64,000 bases of DNA, taken from NCBI GenBank assembly GCA_017794705.1, contig CP051235.1, forward strand, positions 2,109,010-2,173,009. The letters are read 5' to 3'. Positions 10,277 through 18,343 of this stretch are shown here, in pieces; within the stretch, counting starts at the first letter, position 1, and each line of letters begins with the position of its first letter. Under the pieces are notes generated by a model. That model saw only the letters and a program-made list of their open reading frames with translations. It did not search any database and had not been told where the DNA came from. Made by a program: the position numbers and the translations under genes. This DNA comes from Devosia sp. (lineage in GTDB: Bacteria; Pseudomonadota; Alphaproteobacteria; Rhizobiales; Devosiaceae).

Positions 10277-11686
10277 ATGAGCGGAAAAACCCTTTACGAC
10301 AAAATCTGGGATGACCATCTGGTCGCGGACAATGGCGACGGGACTTCGCTTATCTACATTGACCGGCATCTGGTCCATGAAGTGACCAGTCCGCAGGCTT
10401 TTGAGGGCCTGCGCATGTCGGGGCGCAAGGTGCGGGCGCCGCAGCGCACGCTGGCGGTCGTGGACCACAATGTGCCCACCACCGACCGCAGCCTGCCCAA
10501 CCCGGACCCGGAAAGCGTGGTGCAGATCGATGCACTGGCCGCCAATACGCGCGACTTCGGGATTGAATATTACGATGCCCACGACGCGCGGCAGGGGATC
10601 GTGCATATCGTGGGGCCCGAGCAGGGGTTCACTCTGCCGGGCATGACCATTGTGTGCGGCGACAGCCACACCTCGACGCATGGCGCCTTCGGCGCGCTGG
10701 CGCACGGTATCGGTACTTCGGAAGTCGAGCATGTGCTGGCGACCCAGACGCTGATCCAGTCCAAGGCCAGGAACATGCGGGTCACGGTCAACGGGAAACT
10801 GCCCGAAGGCGTGACCGCCAAGGACATTATCCTCGCCATCATCGGTGAAATCGGCACAGCCGGCGGCACCGGCCACGTCATCGAATATGCGGGCGAAGCC
10901 ATCCGGTCGCTGTCGATGGAAGGCCGGATGACCGTATGCAACATGTCGATTGAGGGCGGTGCCCGCGCCGGCCTGATCGCGCCGGACGAAAAGACTTTTG
11001 AATATGTCAAAGGCCGGCCGCGGGCGCCCAAGGGCGAAGCGTTCGAGATGGCCAAGGCCTGTTGGCAGACGCTGTTCTCGGACCCGGACGCCAAGTTCGA
11101 CCGTGAAGTGACGCTTGATGCCAGCGCGCTGCCGCCGATCGTCAGCTGGGGTTCGTCGCCCGAAGACGTCATTTCGGTCAAGGGCGTGGTGCCCAACCCC
11201 GACGATATCGCCGATGCCAACAAACGCGCCTCGAAATGGCGGGCGCTGGAATATATGGGCCTGAAGCCGGGCACGCCGATCGAGGAAATCACCATCGACA
11301 AGGTGTTCCTTGGGTCGTGCACCAATGGCCGGATCGAGGATCTGCGCGCCGCCGCCGCCCTCATCGGCGACAACAAGGTGCATGAAAGCGTGTCGGCCAT
11401 GGTGGTGCCGGGCTCGGGCCTTGTGAAGAAACAGGCCGAGGAAGAGGGTTTGGACAAGATCTTCATCAATGCCGGGTTCGAGTGGCGAGAGCCGGGCTGT
11501 TCCATGTGCCTTGCCATGAACCCCGACAAGCTGAAGCCGGAAGAACGCTGCGCCTCGACCTCGAACCGCAATTTCGAGGGGCGTCAGGGTTTCAAGGGCC
11601 GCACCCATCTGGTGTCGCCGCAAATGGCGGCTGCCGCGGCGATCGCCGGGCACTTCGTCGACATCCGCGAGTGGCCGAAGGGCTAG
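10277..11686 (+). CDS. leuC: 3-isopropylmalate dehydratase large subunit LeuC
   Basis: With LeuD it isomerises 2-isopropylmalate to 3-isopropylmalate in leucine synthesis. It has 469 residues, the normal length, and the three cysteines that hold the aconitase-type [4Fe-4S] cluster are in place: C348 in [10 protein letters not shown], and C408 and C411 in [11 protein letters not shown]. The substrate and cluster motif [13 protein letters not shown] is also present. Its partner leuD lies 10 kb downstream (21614), so the two subunits are not in one operon here. A good TTGACC/TAGAAC promoter precedes it, and the GST-like gene follows after 6 bases. Confidence 0.97.
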   Translation: MSGKTLYDKIWDDHLVADNGDGTSLIYIDRHLVHEVTSPQAFEGLRMSGRKVRAPQRTLAVVDHNVPTTDRSLPNPDPESVVQIDALAANTRDFGIEYYDAHDARQGIVHIVGPEQGFTLPGMTIVCGDSHTSTHGAFGALAHGIGTSEVEHVLATQTLIQSKARNMRVTVNGKLPEGVTAKDIILAIIGEIGTAGGTGHVIEYAGEAIRSLSMEGRMTVCNMSIEGGARAGLIAPDEKTFEYVKGRPRAPKGEAFEMAKACWQTLFSDPDAKFDREVTLDASALPPIVSWGSSPEDVISVKGVVPNPDDIADANKRASKWRALEYMGLKPGTPIEEITIDKVFLGSCTNGRIEDLRAAAALIGDNKVHESVSAMVVPGSGLVKKQAEEEGLDKIFINAGFEWREPGCSMCLAMNPDKLKPEERCASTSNRNFEGRQGFKGRTHLVSPQMAAAAAIAGHFVDIREWPKG

Positions 11687-11692
11687 GTACTT

Positions 11693-12337
11693 TTGTCTGA
11701 CGGGCTGATCATCTGGACCTATGACTGGGTGCCCGAGGGGCCGCGCGGTCTGGTCCGCGATGTGCGCCTGCGTTGGGCAGCCGAGGAGGCGGGGTTCGAC
11801 TATGAGGTCCGCACCACGCCTTTCGAGGATCGAAGCGAACAGCATTTTGAGCGCCAGCCGTTCGGACAGGTGCCGTTCCTTACCGATGGGGATGTAACCC
11901 TCAGCGAAAGCGGTGCGTGTCTGCTGCACCTTGCGCGCAAAAGCGATGTGCTCATGCCGAAATCCCCCGCGGAAGAGGCGGGTGTGCTGCAATGGGTCGT
12001 TGCAGCCCTCAACTCGGTGGAGATGGTGTCGGTGCCGTGGTGGTTTCTGGAGGTCACTGGTGCCAAGGACAATGGCTTGACCGGCTGGTTGGACAGCCGG
12101 CTGGCTCATGTCGAGACCGTTCTGAGCGACCGGGAGTGGCTGGTTGCGGACCGGTTCACAGTTGCCGACCTGTTGATGGCGGATGTGCTGCGGGTCCCGC
12201 GGGTGCGGGCCCATGGTGACCGGCCGGCGTCCGAGTCCTTCGTCGAGCGGCTGACTTCTCGCCCGGCGTTTCTCAAGGCGCGTGATGACCAGCTCAAGCA
12301 TTTCGCAGCTGCGGATGTCGCCCGCGGCGAGGCTTAG
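11693..12337 (+). CDS. Glutathione S-transferase family protein
   Basis: A cytosolic protein of 214 residues with the GST plan: an N-terminal thioredoxin-like half (LRWAAEEAGFDYEVR, then the conserved cis-Pro segment GQVPFLTDGDVTLSESGA with the glutathione-binding ES) and an all-helical C-terminal half containing FTVADLLMADVLR. The substrate is unknown. The start is TTG at 11693; there is no in-frame ATG nearby and the frame begins just 6 bases after the leuC stop, so it is translated from the leuC transcript. A metallopeptidase-like gene follows after 3 bases. Confidence 0.85.
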   Translation: MSDGLIIWTYDWVPEGPRGLVRDVRLRWAAEEAGFDYEVRTTPFEDRSEQHFERQPFGQVPFLTDGDVTLSESGACLLHLARKSDVLMPKSPAEEAGVLQWVVAALNSVEMVSVPWWFLEVTGAKDNGLTGWLDSRLAHVETVLSDREWLVADRFTVADLLMADVLRVPRVRAHGDRPASESFVERLTSRPAFLKARDDQLKHFAAADVARGEA

Positions 12338-12340
12338 GGC

Positions 12341-12775
12341 ATGGTCCGGGCATCCGAATTCAAGGATATGAACGCCCCCAGCCTCGATGATTTCGAGGAG
12401 ATGGCTGCGGCGGCCTTTGCCGCGCTGCCCCAGGATTTCCGTGACCTGATTGTCGGCGTGCCTTTCTCCGTGGATGATTTTCCTTCAGACGAGGTGCTCG
12501 ACGATTTCGAGATGGAAAGCGCCTACGAATTGCTCGGCCTGTTTGAAGGGCGCGGGCTGACCGAGCGCGGGGTGGTGCCAGAGACGGGTGAAATGCCGAA
12601 TCGGATCCGGCTCTACCGGCGGCCCATTCTTGATTACTGGGCCGAGAACGAGGGCCTTAGTCTGGGCGAAATCATCACCCATGTTCTGGTGCATGAGATC
12701 GGACATCATTTCGGTTTCAGTGACGAGGACATGGAGCGGATCGAGGCGGAAGCCGACGCCGCGGAAGAGGATTGA
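12341..12775 (+). CDS. Zincin-like metallopeptidase family protein
   Basis: A 144-residue protein with the zinc-protease signature HEIGHH at 118-123 (HExxH plus a following H) and FSDEDMERIEAEAD, characteristic of the short minimal metallopeptidase family (formerly DUF1025). Homologues are single-domain cytosolic proteins with no established substrate. The N-terminal part has the usual acidic segment and ends in RIRLYRRPILDYW before the active-site helix. ATG 12341 lies 3 bases after the GST stop; an internal ATG at 12368 is the alternative start. It overlaps the next gene's upstream region, so leuC, GST and this gene probably form one transcript. Confidence 0.85.
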   Translation: MVRASEFKDMNAPSLDDFEEMAAAAFAALPQDFRDLIVGVPFSVDDFPSDEVLDDFEMESAYELLGLFEGRGLTERGVVPETGEMPNRIRLYRRPILDYWAENEGLSLGEIITHVLVHEIGHHFGFSDEDMERIEAEADAAEED

Positions 12776-12783
12776 GAAACGCC

Positions 12784-13395
12784 ATGACGAGGATGCATCC
12801 GATTGCCGCTGGCGCGCTGGCGCTGTTGATCTCGGTCGCACCGGCGCAGGCGCAGCTTTCCATGCTGTGTGCTGCCGGTGATCTGGACATCACCGAAGCC
12901 GATGCCTCAAAACTCGATAATCTGTTCACCTCGCGCACGCGCGGGCTGGCGGCGGCGATGGAGGGCGAGAACGCCGCTGACCGGGAGGTTGTATCGGGCC
13001 TGTTCGAGAGCGGTCTGGCGCAGGCCGAAGAAGACCTGCTGGCCGGGGATTACCAGTGCCGGACGATCAAGATGGGCGGCATTTCCCCGCTTGTCGTTTA
13101 TGACTGGTTCCGTTGCGAGATCCGGCCGGAAGAAGCGGTCTATACGATCCGCAAGGTGACGGGTTCACAGAATTTCTTCGGCGTGTTGCGCCCGCAAGGT
13201 GCCGTCTGGGCCTATCAGGGCGCCGGCACATATGGCTACGAGGAGCAGGTCCGGCTTTATGGTGACGATCCGGAACGCAACCAGGTCGGCTGTCTCAGCG
13301 CCGTCACCAAGGGCAATCAGCATTTCGTGCTCGAACTGCCGTTTCCGCAGTTCGAAAGCTTTCACGATGTGATCGAGCTGCGCCCCGTCCGCTGA
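12784..13395 (+). CDS. Exported DUF4893-type protein
   Basis: Predicted exported protein of 203 residues. The start was set at ATG 12784, which gives a clean signal peptide (MTRMHPIAAG, hydrophobic core, APAQAQ cleavage site); the TTG at 12772 overlapping the previous stop is less likely. The mature part resembles the DUF4893 family: LLAGDYQCRTIKMGG, VVYDWFRCEI, and the C-terminal HFVLELPFPQFESFHD. Function is unknown. Three cysteines in the mature region could form disulfides in the periplasm. It follows the metallopeptidase gene closely and is the last gene of this rightward run. Confidence 0.8.
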   Translation: MTRMHPIAAGALALLISVAPAQAQLSMLCAAGDLDITEADASKLDNLFTSRTRGLAAAMEGENAADREVVSGLFESGLAQAEEDLLAGDYQCRTIKMGGISPLVVYDWFRCEIRPEEAVYTIRKVTGSQNFFGVLRPQGAVWAYQGAGTYGYEEQVRLYGDDPERNQVGCLSAVTKGNQHFVLELPFPQFESFHDVIELRPVR

Positions 13396-13405
13396 CCCTC
13401 CGGCC

Positions 13406-13708
13406 TCAGGGGCGCTTTTCGAGGGCAAAGGCGGAATCGTGCCAATTGTCGTCCGGGGTGGAGACGCGCAGGCCCAGCTTTTCCTTCTCAAAAGTTTCAA
13501 ACCATTCCTGCCAGGTGATCATTTCGACGCCGCCCAGCTGGTCGCGGGATTCGTCATTGTCGTCGCCGAACATGCGCTGGCCGAACTGCAGATGCAGATT
13601 GGTGCGATAGCCGCCATGGCCATCGGGAACCGAGGTCGCCACCGGTGTGCCGGCGTGGGAAGAGACCCAGGCGCGGATTTCGTCATGATCGGTGAGTAGC
13701 TTTGACAT
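13406..13708 (-). CDS. Conserved hypothetical protein with DHDEIRAW motif
   Basis: A 100-residue protein. The ATG at 13708 was chosen because GGAG lies 8-11 bases upstream; the frame is open for 23 more codons but without a better start. It begins SKLLTDHDEIRAWVSSHAG and contains ITWQEWFETFEKEKLGL, a pattern of a small widespread family that is, as far as I recall, uncharacterised although some members carry enzyme names in databases. No signal peptide or membrane segment. It is convergent with the DUF4893 gene, 10 bases apart. Confidence 0.65.
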   Translation of the reverse strand: MSKLLTDHDEIRAWVSSHAGTPVATSVPDGHGGYRTNLHLQFGQRMFGDDNDESRDQLGGVEMITWQEWFETFEKEKLGLRVSTPDDNWHDSAFALEKRP

Positions 13709-13827
13709 ACCAGTCTCCAGTGTTGAATTGCTCAAAGTCTCGCACGGCTTGAGCCCGTCCGGATTGATCGGGATCAATCGCGGCCTGAACCATCAGGCAA
13801 GATATTTTCGCCAGTTTTGAGGCGTGG

Positions 13828-14280
13828 CTAGTCGAAAAAGGCAATCAGCCGCCCGGCGGCAAGCACGGCAAGCCACAGGAACAGCGAGGCAAGCACCATC
13901 AGGCGGGTCACGGGTTGGCCGGGATAGGTGTGGCGGGAGGTCAGCACGAAGATGCCGGCATTCAACAGGGCCAATGCCAGCAGGGTCAGTTTGGTGACAA
14001 AGACCGGGCTGGCCCAATATTCGTGCGGTTTGACGGAAAACAAGAGCGCGCCTGTCAGGACGGCGAGGGCCGCGGCGACAAACGCCACCGGACGCAGCAG
14101 GCGCACCACATCGTCGATCGAAATCCGCCGGATCACTCCCAGGATACGCAGGTCCATGAGCAGAGCGCTGGTCACCAGCGCGCCGAGCCCGAGAATGTGC
14201 AGCGCGTTGACGAGCGGATAGGCCCAGACTGATCGCCTGAGGAAGGTGGCGACAGTCGTGGCCTCAATCCAGTCCAGCAT
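13828..14280 (-). CDS. DUF6644-like small membrane protein
   Basis: A 150-residue protein with about four hydrophobic helices: around residues 20-45 (VNALHILGLGALVTSALLM), 65-85, 90-112 and 130-148. The YPLVNALHILGLG motif with its histidine is typical of a small membrane family (DUF6644 as I recall) that often sits next to DUF6152 exported proteins, exactly as here. Function is unknown. It starts 5 bases after the stop of the DUF6152-like gene, so the two are one unit. Members have been placed near copper or haem functions, but nothing here shows that. Confidence 0.65.
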   Translation of the reverse strand: MLDWIEATTVATFLRRSVWAYPLVNALHILGLGALVTSALLMDLRILGVIRRISIDDVVRLLRPVAFVAAALAVLTGALLFSVKPHEYWASPVFVTKLTLLALALLNAGIFVLTSRHTYPGQPVTRLMVLASLFLWLAVLAAGRLIAFFD

Positions 14281-14285
14281 GTTGA

Positions 14286-14681
14286 TCAGGCGTTGGCCTG
14301 TGCATCGTAGTCGGCGGCAAAATCGGGATAAACATCATATGTCTGATCGCCGATGATGACGCGCACCGCCTTCATGTGAAACTCGTCCGGGTCCGTGGCG
14401 CGATGCCCGATCAGAATGACAGCGTCGCCGACCGCGGCCACGTCTTCGTCAAATCCGGCGTTGAGCGTGCGCGACAGGGGCGCCAGGTCAATGTCCCAGA
14501 GCTGCCCGTCAGCCTCGACCGTCAGGGTCGCGTGAAGATTGCCGACATAGATTTCAGTGATGGTGCCTTCGAGTTCGAACCATTCATCGCTGGTCCAGCC
14601 CCAGCCGTGATGGGCGGCAGCGGGCACGGCCATCAGGGCCGCCAGTGCGATTGCGGCGAAGGTCTTGAGAATGGTCTGCAT
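14286..14681 (-). CDS. Exported DUF6152-like protein
   Basis: Predicted periplasmic protein of 131 residues. The signal peptide covers about residues 1-23 and ends in VPAAAHHGWGW, where the HH right after the cleavage site is a hallmark of the DUF6152 family. The mature part is a small beta-rich domain (ELEGTITEIYVGNLHATLTV, WDIDLAPLSR, VGDAVILIGHRA). It is the first gene of a two-gene unit with the DUF6644-like membrane protein. Histidines could bind a metal, but that is speculation. Confidence 0.75.
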   Translation of the reverse strand: MQTILKTFAAIALAALMAVPAAAHHGWGWTSDEWFELEGTITEIYVGNLHATLTVEADGQLWDIDLAPLSRTLNAGFDEDVAAVGDAVILIGHRATDPDEFHMKAVRVIIGDQTYDVYPDFAADYDAQANA

Positions 14682-14761
14682 AATCTTCCTCCTTCATATC
14701 TGAAGTGGGAGTACCCTCAGACTATCACCAAAAACGGGCGGGGTTCCGCACGATTTCGCGA

Positions 14762-15550
14762 TCACTCGACGCGGGTGGCCAGATCATATTCGGCCATTTC
14801 GTCGGCCGTGAAATAATAGAGCTGCGCCGGCGGGGTTTCGAGCGCATGCAGCCAGACGTCTCGGCCGATGCCCATGTCGTCGAGATAGCGGACAATCGCG
14901 GCAGTGGTGGCCTGGGTGTCCGACATGGCCTGGGCGGAACGACCGGCGGAAATCTCGCCGGTATAGATCTGGTGAACCCCCACCGCGGCGCCCGGTTCGA
15001 CCAGCCGTTCGGTGCCCGCCGCCAGCACCAGCGGGCAGGACGAGGCGCAGAGGGCACCGGAGGCAACCGAGGTATCAAAGCCGCCGGCGCGGATCATTTC
15101 ACCCATCGCCATGGCTTCCTGCACCACGCCGCCGGGCGAATTGAGCGCGATCACCTCGACATATTCGCCGCGGGATGAAAGCTCAGCGGCCAGCCGTTCG
15201 GCGGAACCGGGCTGGATCGTGCCTTCCAGAAGCAGGGTGCCTCCCGGCTGCAGCGAGATGGAAAGCGGTTCGCGCAATTGATCGGGATCGCCGGTCAGTT
15301 CGATCCCCGGGTTGTAGGCGGGGTTGGCCGGATCGATCTCCGGACGGTCCACGCTGGGCGGGATTGGTGAGCGGGCCGGGTCGTAGGTGTTGACCTCTGC
15401 ATCGCTCATTTCGACGAAATCGATGGCGATGACCGCCGCCGTACCGAGCAGCAGGATGTAGAAGGCACCGCGCAGAATCTGCCCGTCGTCGACACGGGTA
15501 AACCAGTGCGTGATGCGCTGTCCGAGTGTGCGGCGGGTCGTGGTTGTCAT
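14762..15550 (-). CDS. Membrane-anchored ClpP/crotonase-like protein (COG3904-like)
   Basis: A 262-residue protein with a single N-terminal membrane helix (about residues 23-41, ILRGAFYILLLGTAAVIAI) and a periplasmic ClpP-like domain. LNSPGGVVQEAMAMGE and ALCASSCPLVLAAG match the ClpP-like fold seen in COG3904 predicted periplasmic proteins; the serines of ASSCP occupy the region of the catalytic Ser. No clear third catalytic residue was assigned. ATG 15550 was preferred over GTG 15574 because it falls 4 bases after the stop of the upstream gene. Co-transcribed with the coiled-coil membrane protein, which may be a partner or substrate. Confidence 0.7.
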   Translation of the reverse strand: MTTTTRRTLGQRITHWFTRVDDGQILRGAFYILLLGTAAVIAIDFVEMSDAEVNTYDPARSPIPPSVDRPEIDPANPAYNPGIELTGDPDQLREPLSISLQPGGTLLLEGTIQPGSAERLAAELSSRGEYVEVIALNSPGGVVQEAMAMGEMIRAGGFDTSVASGALCASSCPLVLAAGTERLVEPGAAVGVHQIYTGEISAGRSAQAMSDTQATTAAIVRYLDDMGIGRDVWLHALETPPAQLYYFTADEMAEYDLATRVE

Positions 15551-15554
15551 CTCG

Positions 15555-16886
15555 TCAGGCGGACTTGTCGCCACCGCCCGAGCGGCTGGAGGCCTTCAGC
15601 GGGGTGACCGTAGCATCGTGCTGGGGTTCTGCAGGCTGCTCTTCTTCGGGCTTCGGCTCGGCCTCGGGTTCGGGATCCGGGCTTCTTGGTGCCTGCTCCT
15701 CAGCATTCATTTCGCGGTAGATGGCGACGGCGCGCAGCATGTCGGCGGCGGTGATGGTTTCGGCATCCTCGAGCACATCGCTTTCGCGGCGCATGGCGTC
15801 ATGCACAACCATCAGCACCAGCACCATGACAAAGGGTAAAAGGTCGATCGAGATGGCGCCGGCCCATGACGGGATGAAATCGGTGTAATAGCGCAGCACA
15901 GCTTCGGCGCTCGACAGGGGCACGAAGCGGCGGGTGGGTACGCGCGGTTCGGCAAGGATGGAATCGGCGGCCTGGCTGAGGGCGGTGGACTGGGCGGCGA
16001 CCGAGGCGCGGACGGTTTCCATCACCTGATCCTGCCGGGACACGAGATCTGCCGAACGGCCGTCGGCGACCGGTGCGATGAAGCCCAGCGACAGGTCTTC
16101 GGCGGCGCGCTTGACCGAGGGGGCGACCGAAGTTTCCTGCAGGGCGGCTATCACGCCTGACAGTTGTACGGCTTCGGCGGAGAACTGGTCAGCCCTTGGC
16201 TGGACGGAGCCGGTCGCCGAGACCAGTTCCCGCATGGCCGCAATATGGGCCGAACCTTCTTCGAACAGCGCGGCAACGGTTTCGCGGCTGTCAGTTATCG
16301 AGGTTCTGAGTTCACGCATTTGCGCCGACATCTGGGTCAGCAATTGCACCACCGAACCGGAGCCCGAGGAGCCGGTCAGCGCGCCTTCACTGCGTTCGTT
16401 TTCGGCCAACCGGGCAAAGCGGTCGGAAGCCCGGTCGACGTCAGGCAGAAGCGACTGGGCGGAAAGTGCGTTGGCGTGGGCGGCATCGAGGTCCTGGGCG
16501 TAGCCTTCAAGGGTGACGGCAAGGTGCTGTTCCAGCGCCGCCGAACCGGCCAGTGCGGCGGCATTGAGCCACGAGGACATGGCGACAATCATAAGTGAAC
16601 CAATGGCCATGATGACGAACAGCGACACGCGCTTGGCCATGGACCGGACCAGCGGCACGAAGCGCAGCATATAGGACCAGAAGGCATAGATGCCGACCGA
16701 TACCGCAGCCGAATAGATGATGGCGGCGAAGAAGACGAAAGTCGCCGACCCGTCGAGCAGCGAGCGCACCCCGAGATAGGTATAGACGCCCGAGGCCAGC
16801 GCCAGCACGGCGAGGGCGAAACGGGTCATGGTCTGAATATTGGCGGTCGTCGCGCGCAATTGCGCGGCATTGGTGCGGCTCATCAT
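15555..16886 (-). CDS. Multi-pass membrane protein with long central coiled-coil-like region
   Basis: Unrecognised family, about 443 residues. From the ATG at 16886 (GGGAAG about 10 bases upstream) it has three N-terminal hydrophobic helices within roughly residues 18-110, a long Ala/Glu/Ser-rich, probably helical middle (about 115-330), one more helix (SIDLLPFVMVLVLMVVHDAM, near 360-380), and a Pro/Glu-rich tail (DPEPEAEPKPEEEQ). This layout, a long extra-membrane coil bracketed by membrane segments, resembles envelope-spanning or signalling scaffolds. ATG 16931 would add 15 residues but has no ribosome site. It is directly followed by the ClpP-like gene, so the pair may work together. Confidence 0.6.
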   Translation of the reverse strand: MMSRTNAAQLRATTANIQTMTRFALAVLALASGVYTYLGVRSLLDGSATFVFFAAIIYSAAVSVGIYAFWSYMLRFVPLVRSMAKRVSLFVIMAIGSLMIVAMSSWLNAAALAGSAALEQHLAVTLEGYAQDLDAAHANALSAQSLLPDVDRASDRFARLAENERSEGALTGSSGSGSVVQLLTQMSAQMRELRTSITDSRETVAALFEEGSAHIAAMRELVSATGSVQPRADQFSAEAVQLSGVIAALQETSVAPSVKRAAEDLSLGFIAPVADGRSADLVSRQDQVMETVRASVAAQSTALSQAADSILAEPRVPTRRFVPLSSAEAVLRYYTDFIPSWAGAISIDLLPFVMVLVLMVVHDAMRRESDVLEDAETITAADMLRAVAIYREMNAEEQAPRSPDPEPEAEPKPEEEQPAEPQHDATVTPLKASSRSGGGDKSA

Positions 16887-16980
16887 GGAGATTGCTTCCC
16901 GGCGTCTCAAGTGTGAAGCAAAGCTTAACATTGAGATCGCGGCAAAAAACGGGCGCGATGCGGGAACGGTTAAGCTGGGC

Positions 16981-17604
16981 TCAGCCCAGCGCCTTCAGCA
17001 CCTTCTCCAGCCGCTTGCGCTTGGCGGGATAGGACATGGCGGCAAGGCGCTGTTCGACGACTTCACGGAACGCTGGCTTGTCCGCCGGCCGAATGGTCGG
17101 GGCAGCGATTTCGGCATACATGGGGGTCTGGTTGGTGGCGGCATGGCGGACCCGGTCGAGAAGCACAGGCGTGATTATCCCGGCAAAACGGTCGTCGCTG
17201 TTGAGCGCGGCCAGAATGACCATGCATTTGTCCTTGGCGATCACAGACGAGCGGTCGGCGGCATCGAGAATATGGTTGAGGTGCGGCATCAGCGCTTCGG
17301 CATGGGTGGGCGCCAGAGCGGCCAGGGCGCTCATTGTGCCCCACAACATGCGGTTGTCGTTAGTGCCGAGCAGGTCAACGAGTTGATCGAGGTAGGGCGC
17401 AATCAGGTCCGGGCGCCGTTCGCCAAGTTCGTAGAAAGACTTGATGGCATCGTGGCGAACGGGGTTTGGTCCTGCCGTCAGCAGGCCGGCCAGTTCGGCA
17501 ATCTCGTCCTTGTTGCCTGTTCTCGCCAGCGCCTCGGCCAGTTCGATGTTCGGCGCTTCGTCATTGCGCTCCAGGGCCGAGGCGAGGCGACCGGCGATGC
17601 TCAC
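16981..17604 (-). CDS. HEAT-like helical repeat protein, function unknown
   Basis: About 207 residues, nearly all helical with a repeat feel: IAELAGLLTAGPNPVRHDAIK, YLDQLVDLLG, GTMSALAALAPTHAEALMPH and ILAALNSDD look like successive helix pairs of a HEAT/ARM-type solenoid. The start is taken as GTG 17604, whose GTGA overlaps the stop of the zinc-ribbon gene by 4 bases, a common sign of coupled translation; GTG 17616 is an alternative. No enzymatic motif. It is probably a binding or scaffold protein co-expressed with the zinc-ribbon protein. Confidence 0.6.
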   Translation of the reverse strand: MSIAGRLASALERNDEAPNIELAEALARTGNKDEIAELAGLLTAGPNPVRHDAIKSFYELGERRPDLIAPYLDQLVDLLGTNDNRMLWGTMSALAALAPTHAEALMPHLNHILDAADRSSVIAKDKCMVILAALNSDDRFAGIITPVLLDRVRHAATNQTPMYAEIAAPTIRPADKPAFREVVEQRLAAMSYPAKRKRLEKVLKALG

Positions 17605-17858
17605 GTCTTTTGCCACCGGTCGAGTTTGGGGATAGAGCGGGTGAACAGCCAGGCCATGACGCCGGGGAACCCCTGTTCCTTGAGCTTTTCCACGCAGAAC
17701 GCCTGCATTTCTGTGGCGTTCAGGTTTGGCTGGGTGAATGCGCCGTCGACGTAACAAAGCGAGCAGAATGTGGTGCTTTTCGAGCCATCGGCATTGGTGC
17801 CACCGCCATGCTTGTCCCTGTTGAGCGGCATGCCGCAGCTTTGGCAGACCTTAGCCAT
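17601..17858 (-). CDS. Small zinc-ribbon protein
   Basis: An 85-residue protein. It begins MAKVCQSCGMPLNRDKHGG and continues TTFCSLCYVDGAF, giving a CxxC...CxxC zinc ribbon of the putative zinc-ribbon type (zf-ribbon_2-like). A few more helices follow, ending in FPGVMAWLF. Function is unknown; similar proteins often accompany redox or metal-responsive regulators. Here it is divergent from a MerR-family regulator, with a dyad and a promoter in the shared 107-base space, which suggests it is the regulator's target. Confidence 0.75.
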   Translation of the reverse strand: MAKVCQSCGMPLNRDKHGGGTNADGSKSTTFCSLCYVDGAFTQPNLNATEMQAFCVEKLKEQGFPGVMAWLFTRSIPKLDRWQKT

Positions 17859-17914
17859 TCAAACCTCCATCTTCTGGGGGCAAATGCGAAAATGTCTGCA
17901 CGTGCCGTCCGGAT

Positions 17915-17950
17915 GTGATAGAAAAACCGTGGAGTATTGTCAACGGTTTT
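17915..17950 (-). promoter_or_regulatory. Candidate promoter of zinc-ribbon gene with dyad operator
   Basis: On the minus strand TTGACA (17943-17938) and TATCAC (17920-17915) are 17 bases apart. AAAACCGT (17923-17930) and ACGGTTTT (17943-17950) form a perfect 8-bp dyad with a 12-base centre that overlaps the -35 element. A MerR-family dimer could bind here, although classic MerR operators sit between -35 and -10 with a 19-20 base spacer, which this one does not have. Confidence 0.4.
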
Positions 17951-17965
17951 GGAATCCACCCGCCC

Positions 17966-18343
17966 ATGCGCATCGGCGAACTGGCCAAACGCACCGGACT
18001 GAGCCGGGATACGATCCGCTTTTACGAAAAGCATGGACTGATTGAATCGGTGCCGGATGCCGAGCCGACCAACACCTACAGGGACTATCCCGAGGCGCTG
18101 GTTGAACAACTGGCGATGATCGGGGAGGCGCGGGAAGCGGGGCTGAGTGTTGCTGATCTCGCCGAGCTTACGCGGCACATTGATCGCAGCGCCACGGAAG
18201 CCTTCGATGCGGAGGCGTTTCTTGATGAAAAGATCGCCGAGGTGACGCGCACCATTGAAAAGGCGCAGCGCTTTTTGGCCTTTCTGGAGGCGACAAAGGC
18301 TGCGCTTGAGGTGGGGCCTCTTGAGTGGCGCGCCGACGATTAG
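17966..18343 (+). CDS. MerR family transcriptional regulator
   Basis: A 125-residue regulator. The ATG at 17966 puts the winged helix-turn-helix at the very N-terminus (RIGELAKRTGLSRDTIRFYE), as in all MerR proteins; the longer upstream frame was discarded. A central helical dimerisation stretch follows (EKIAEVTRTIEKAQRFLAFL). The C-terminus is short and has no cysteine cluster, so a metal-sensing role is not indicated and the effector is unknown. It is divergent from the zinc-ribbon gene and probably controls it. Its TAG overlaps the deoD stop on the other strand. Confidence 0.85.
   Translation: MRIGELAKRTGLSRDTIRFYEKHGLIESVPDAEPTNTYRDYPEALVEQLAMIGEAREAGLSVADLAELTRHIDRSATEAFDAEAFLDEKIAEVTRTIEKAQRFLAFLEATKAALEVGPLEWRADD

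Noticed and set aside
10253-12301. 682-codon minus-strand open frame spanning leuC and the GST gene
   Set aside because: It is antisense to two recognised genes and has no similarity or start signals.
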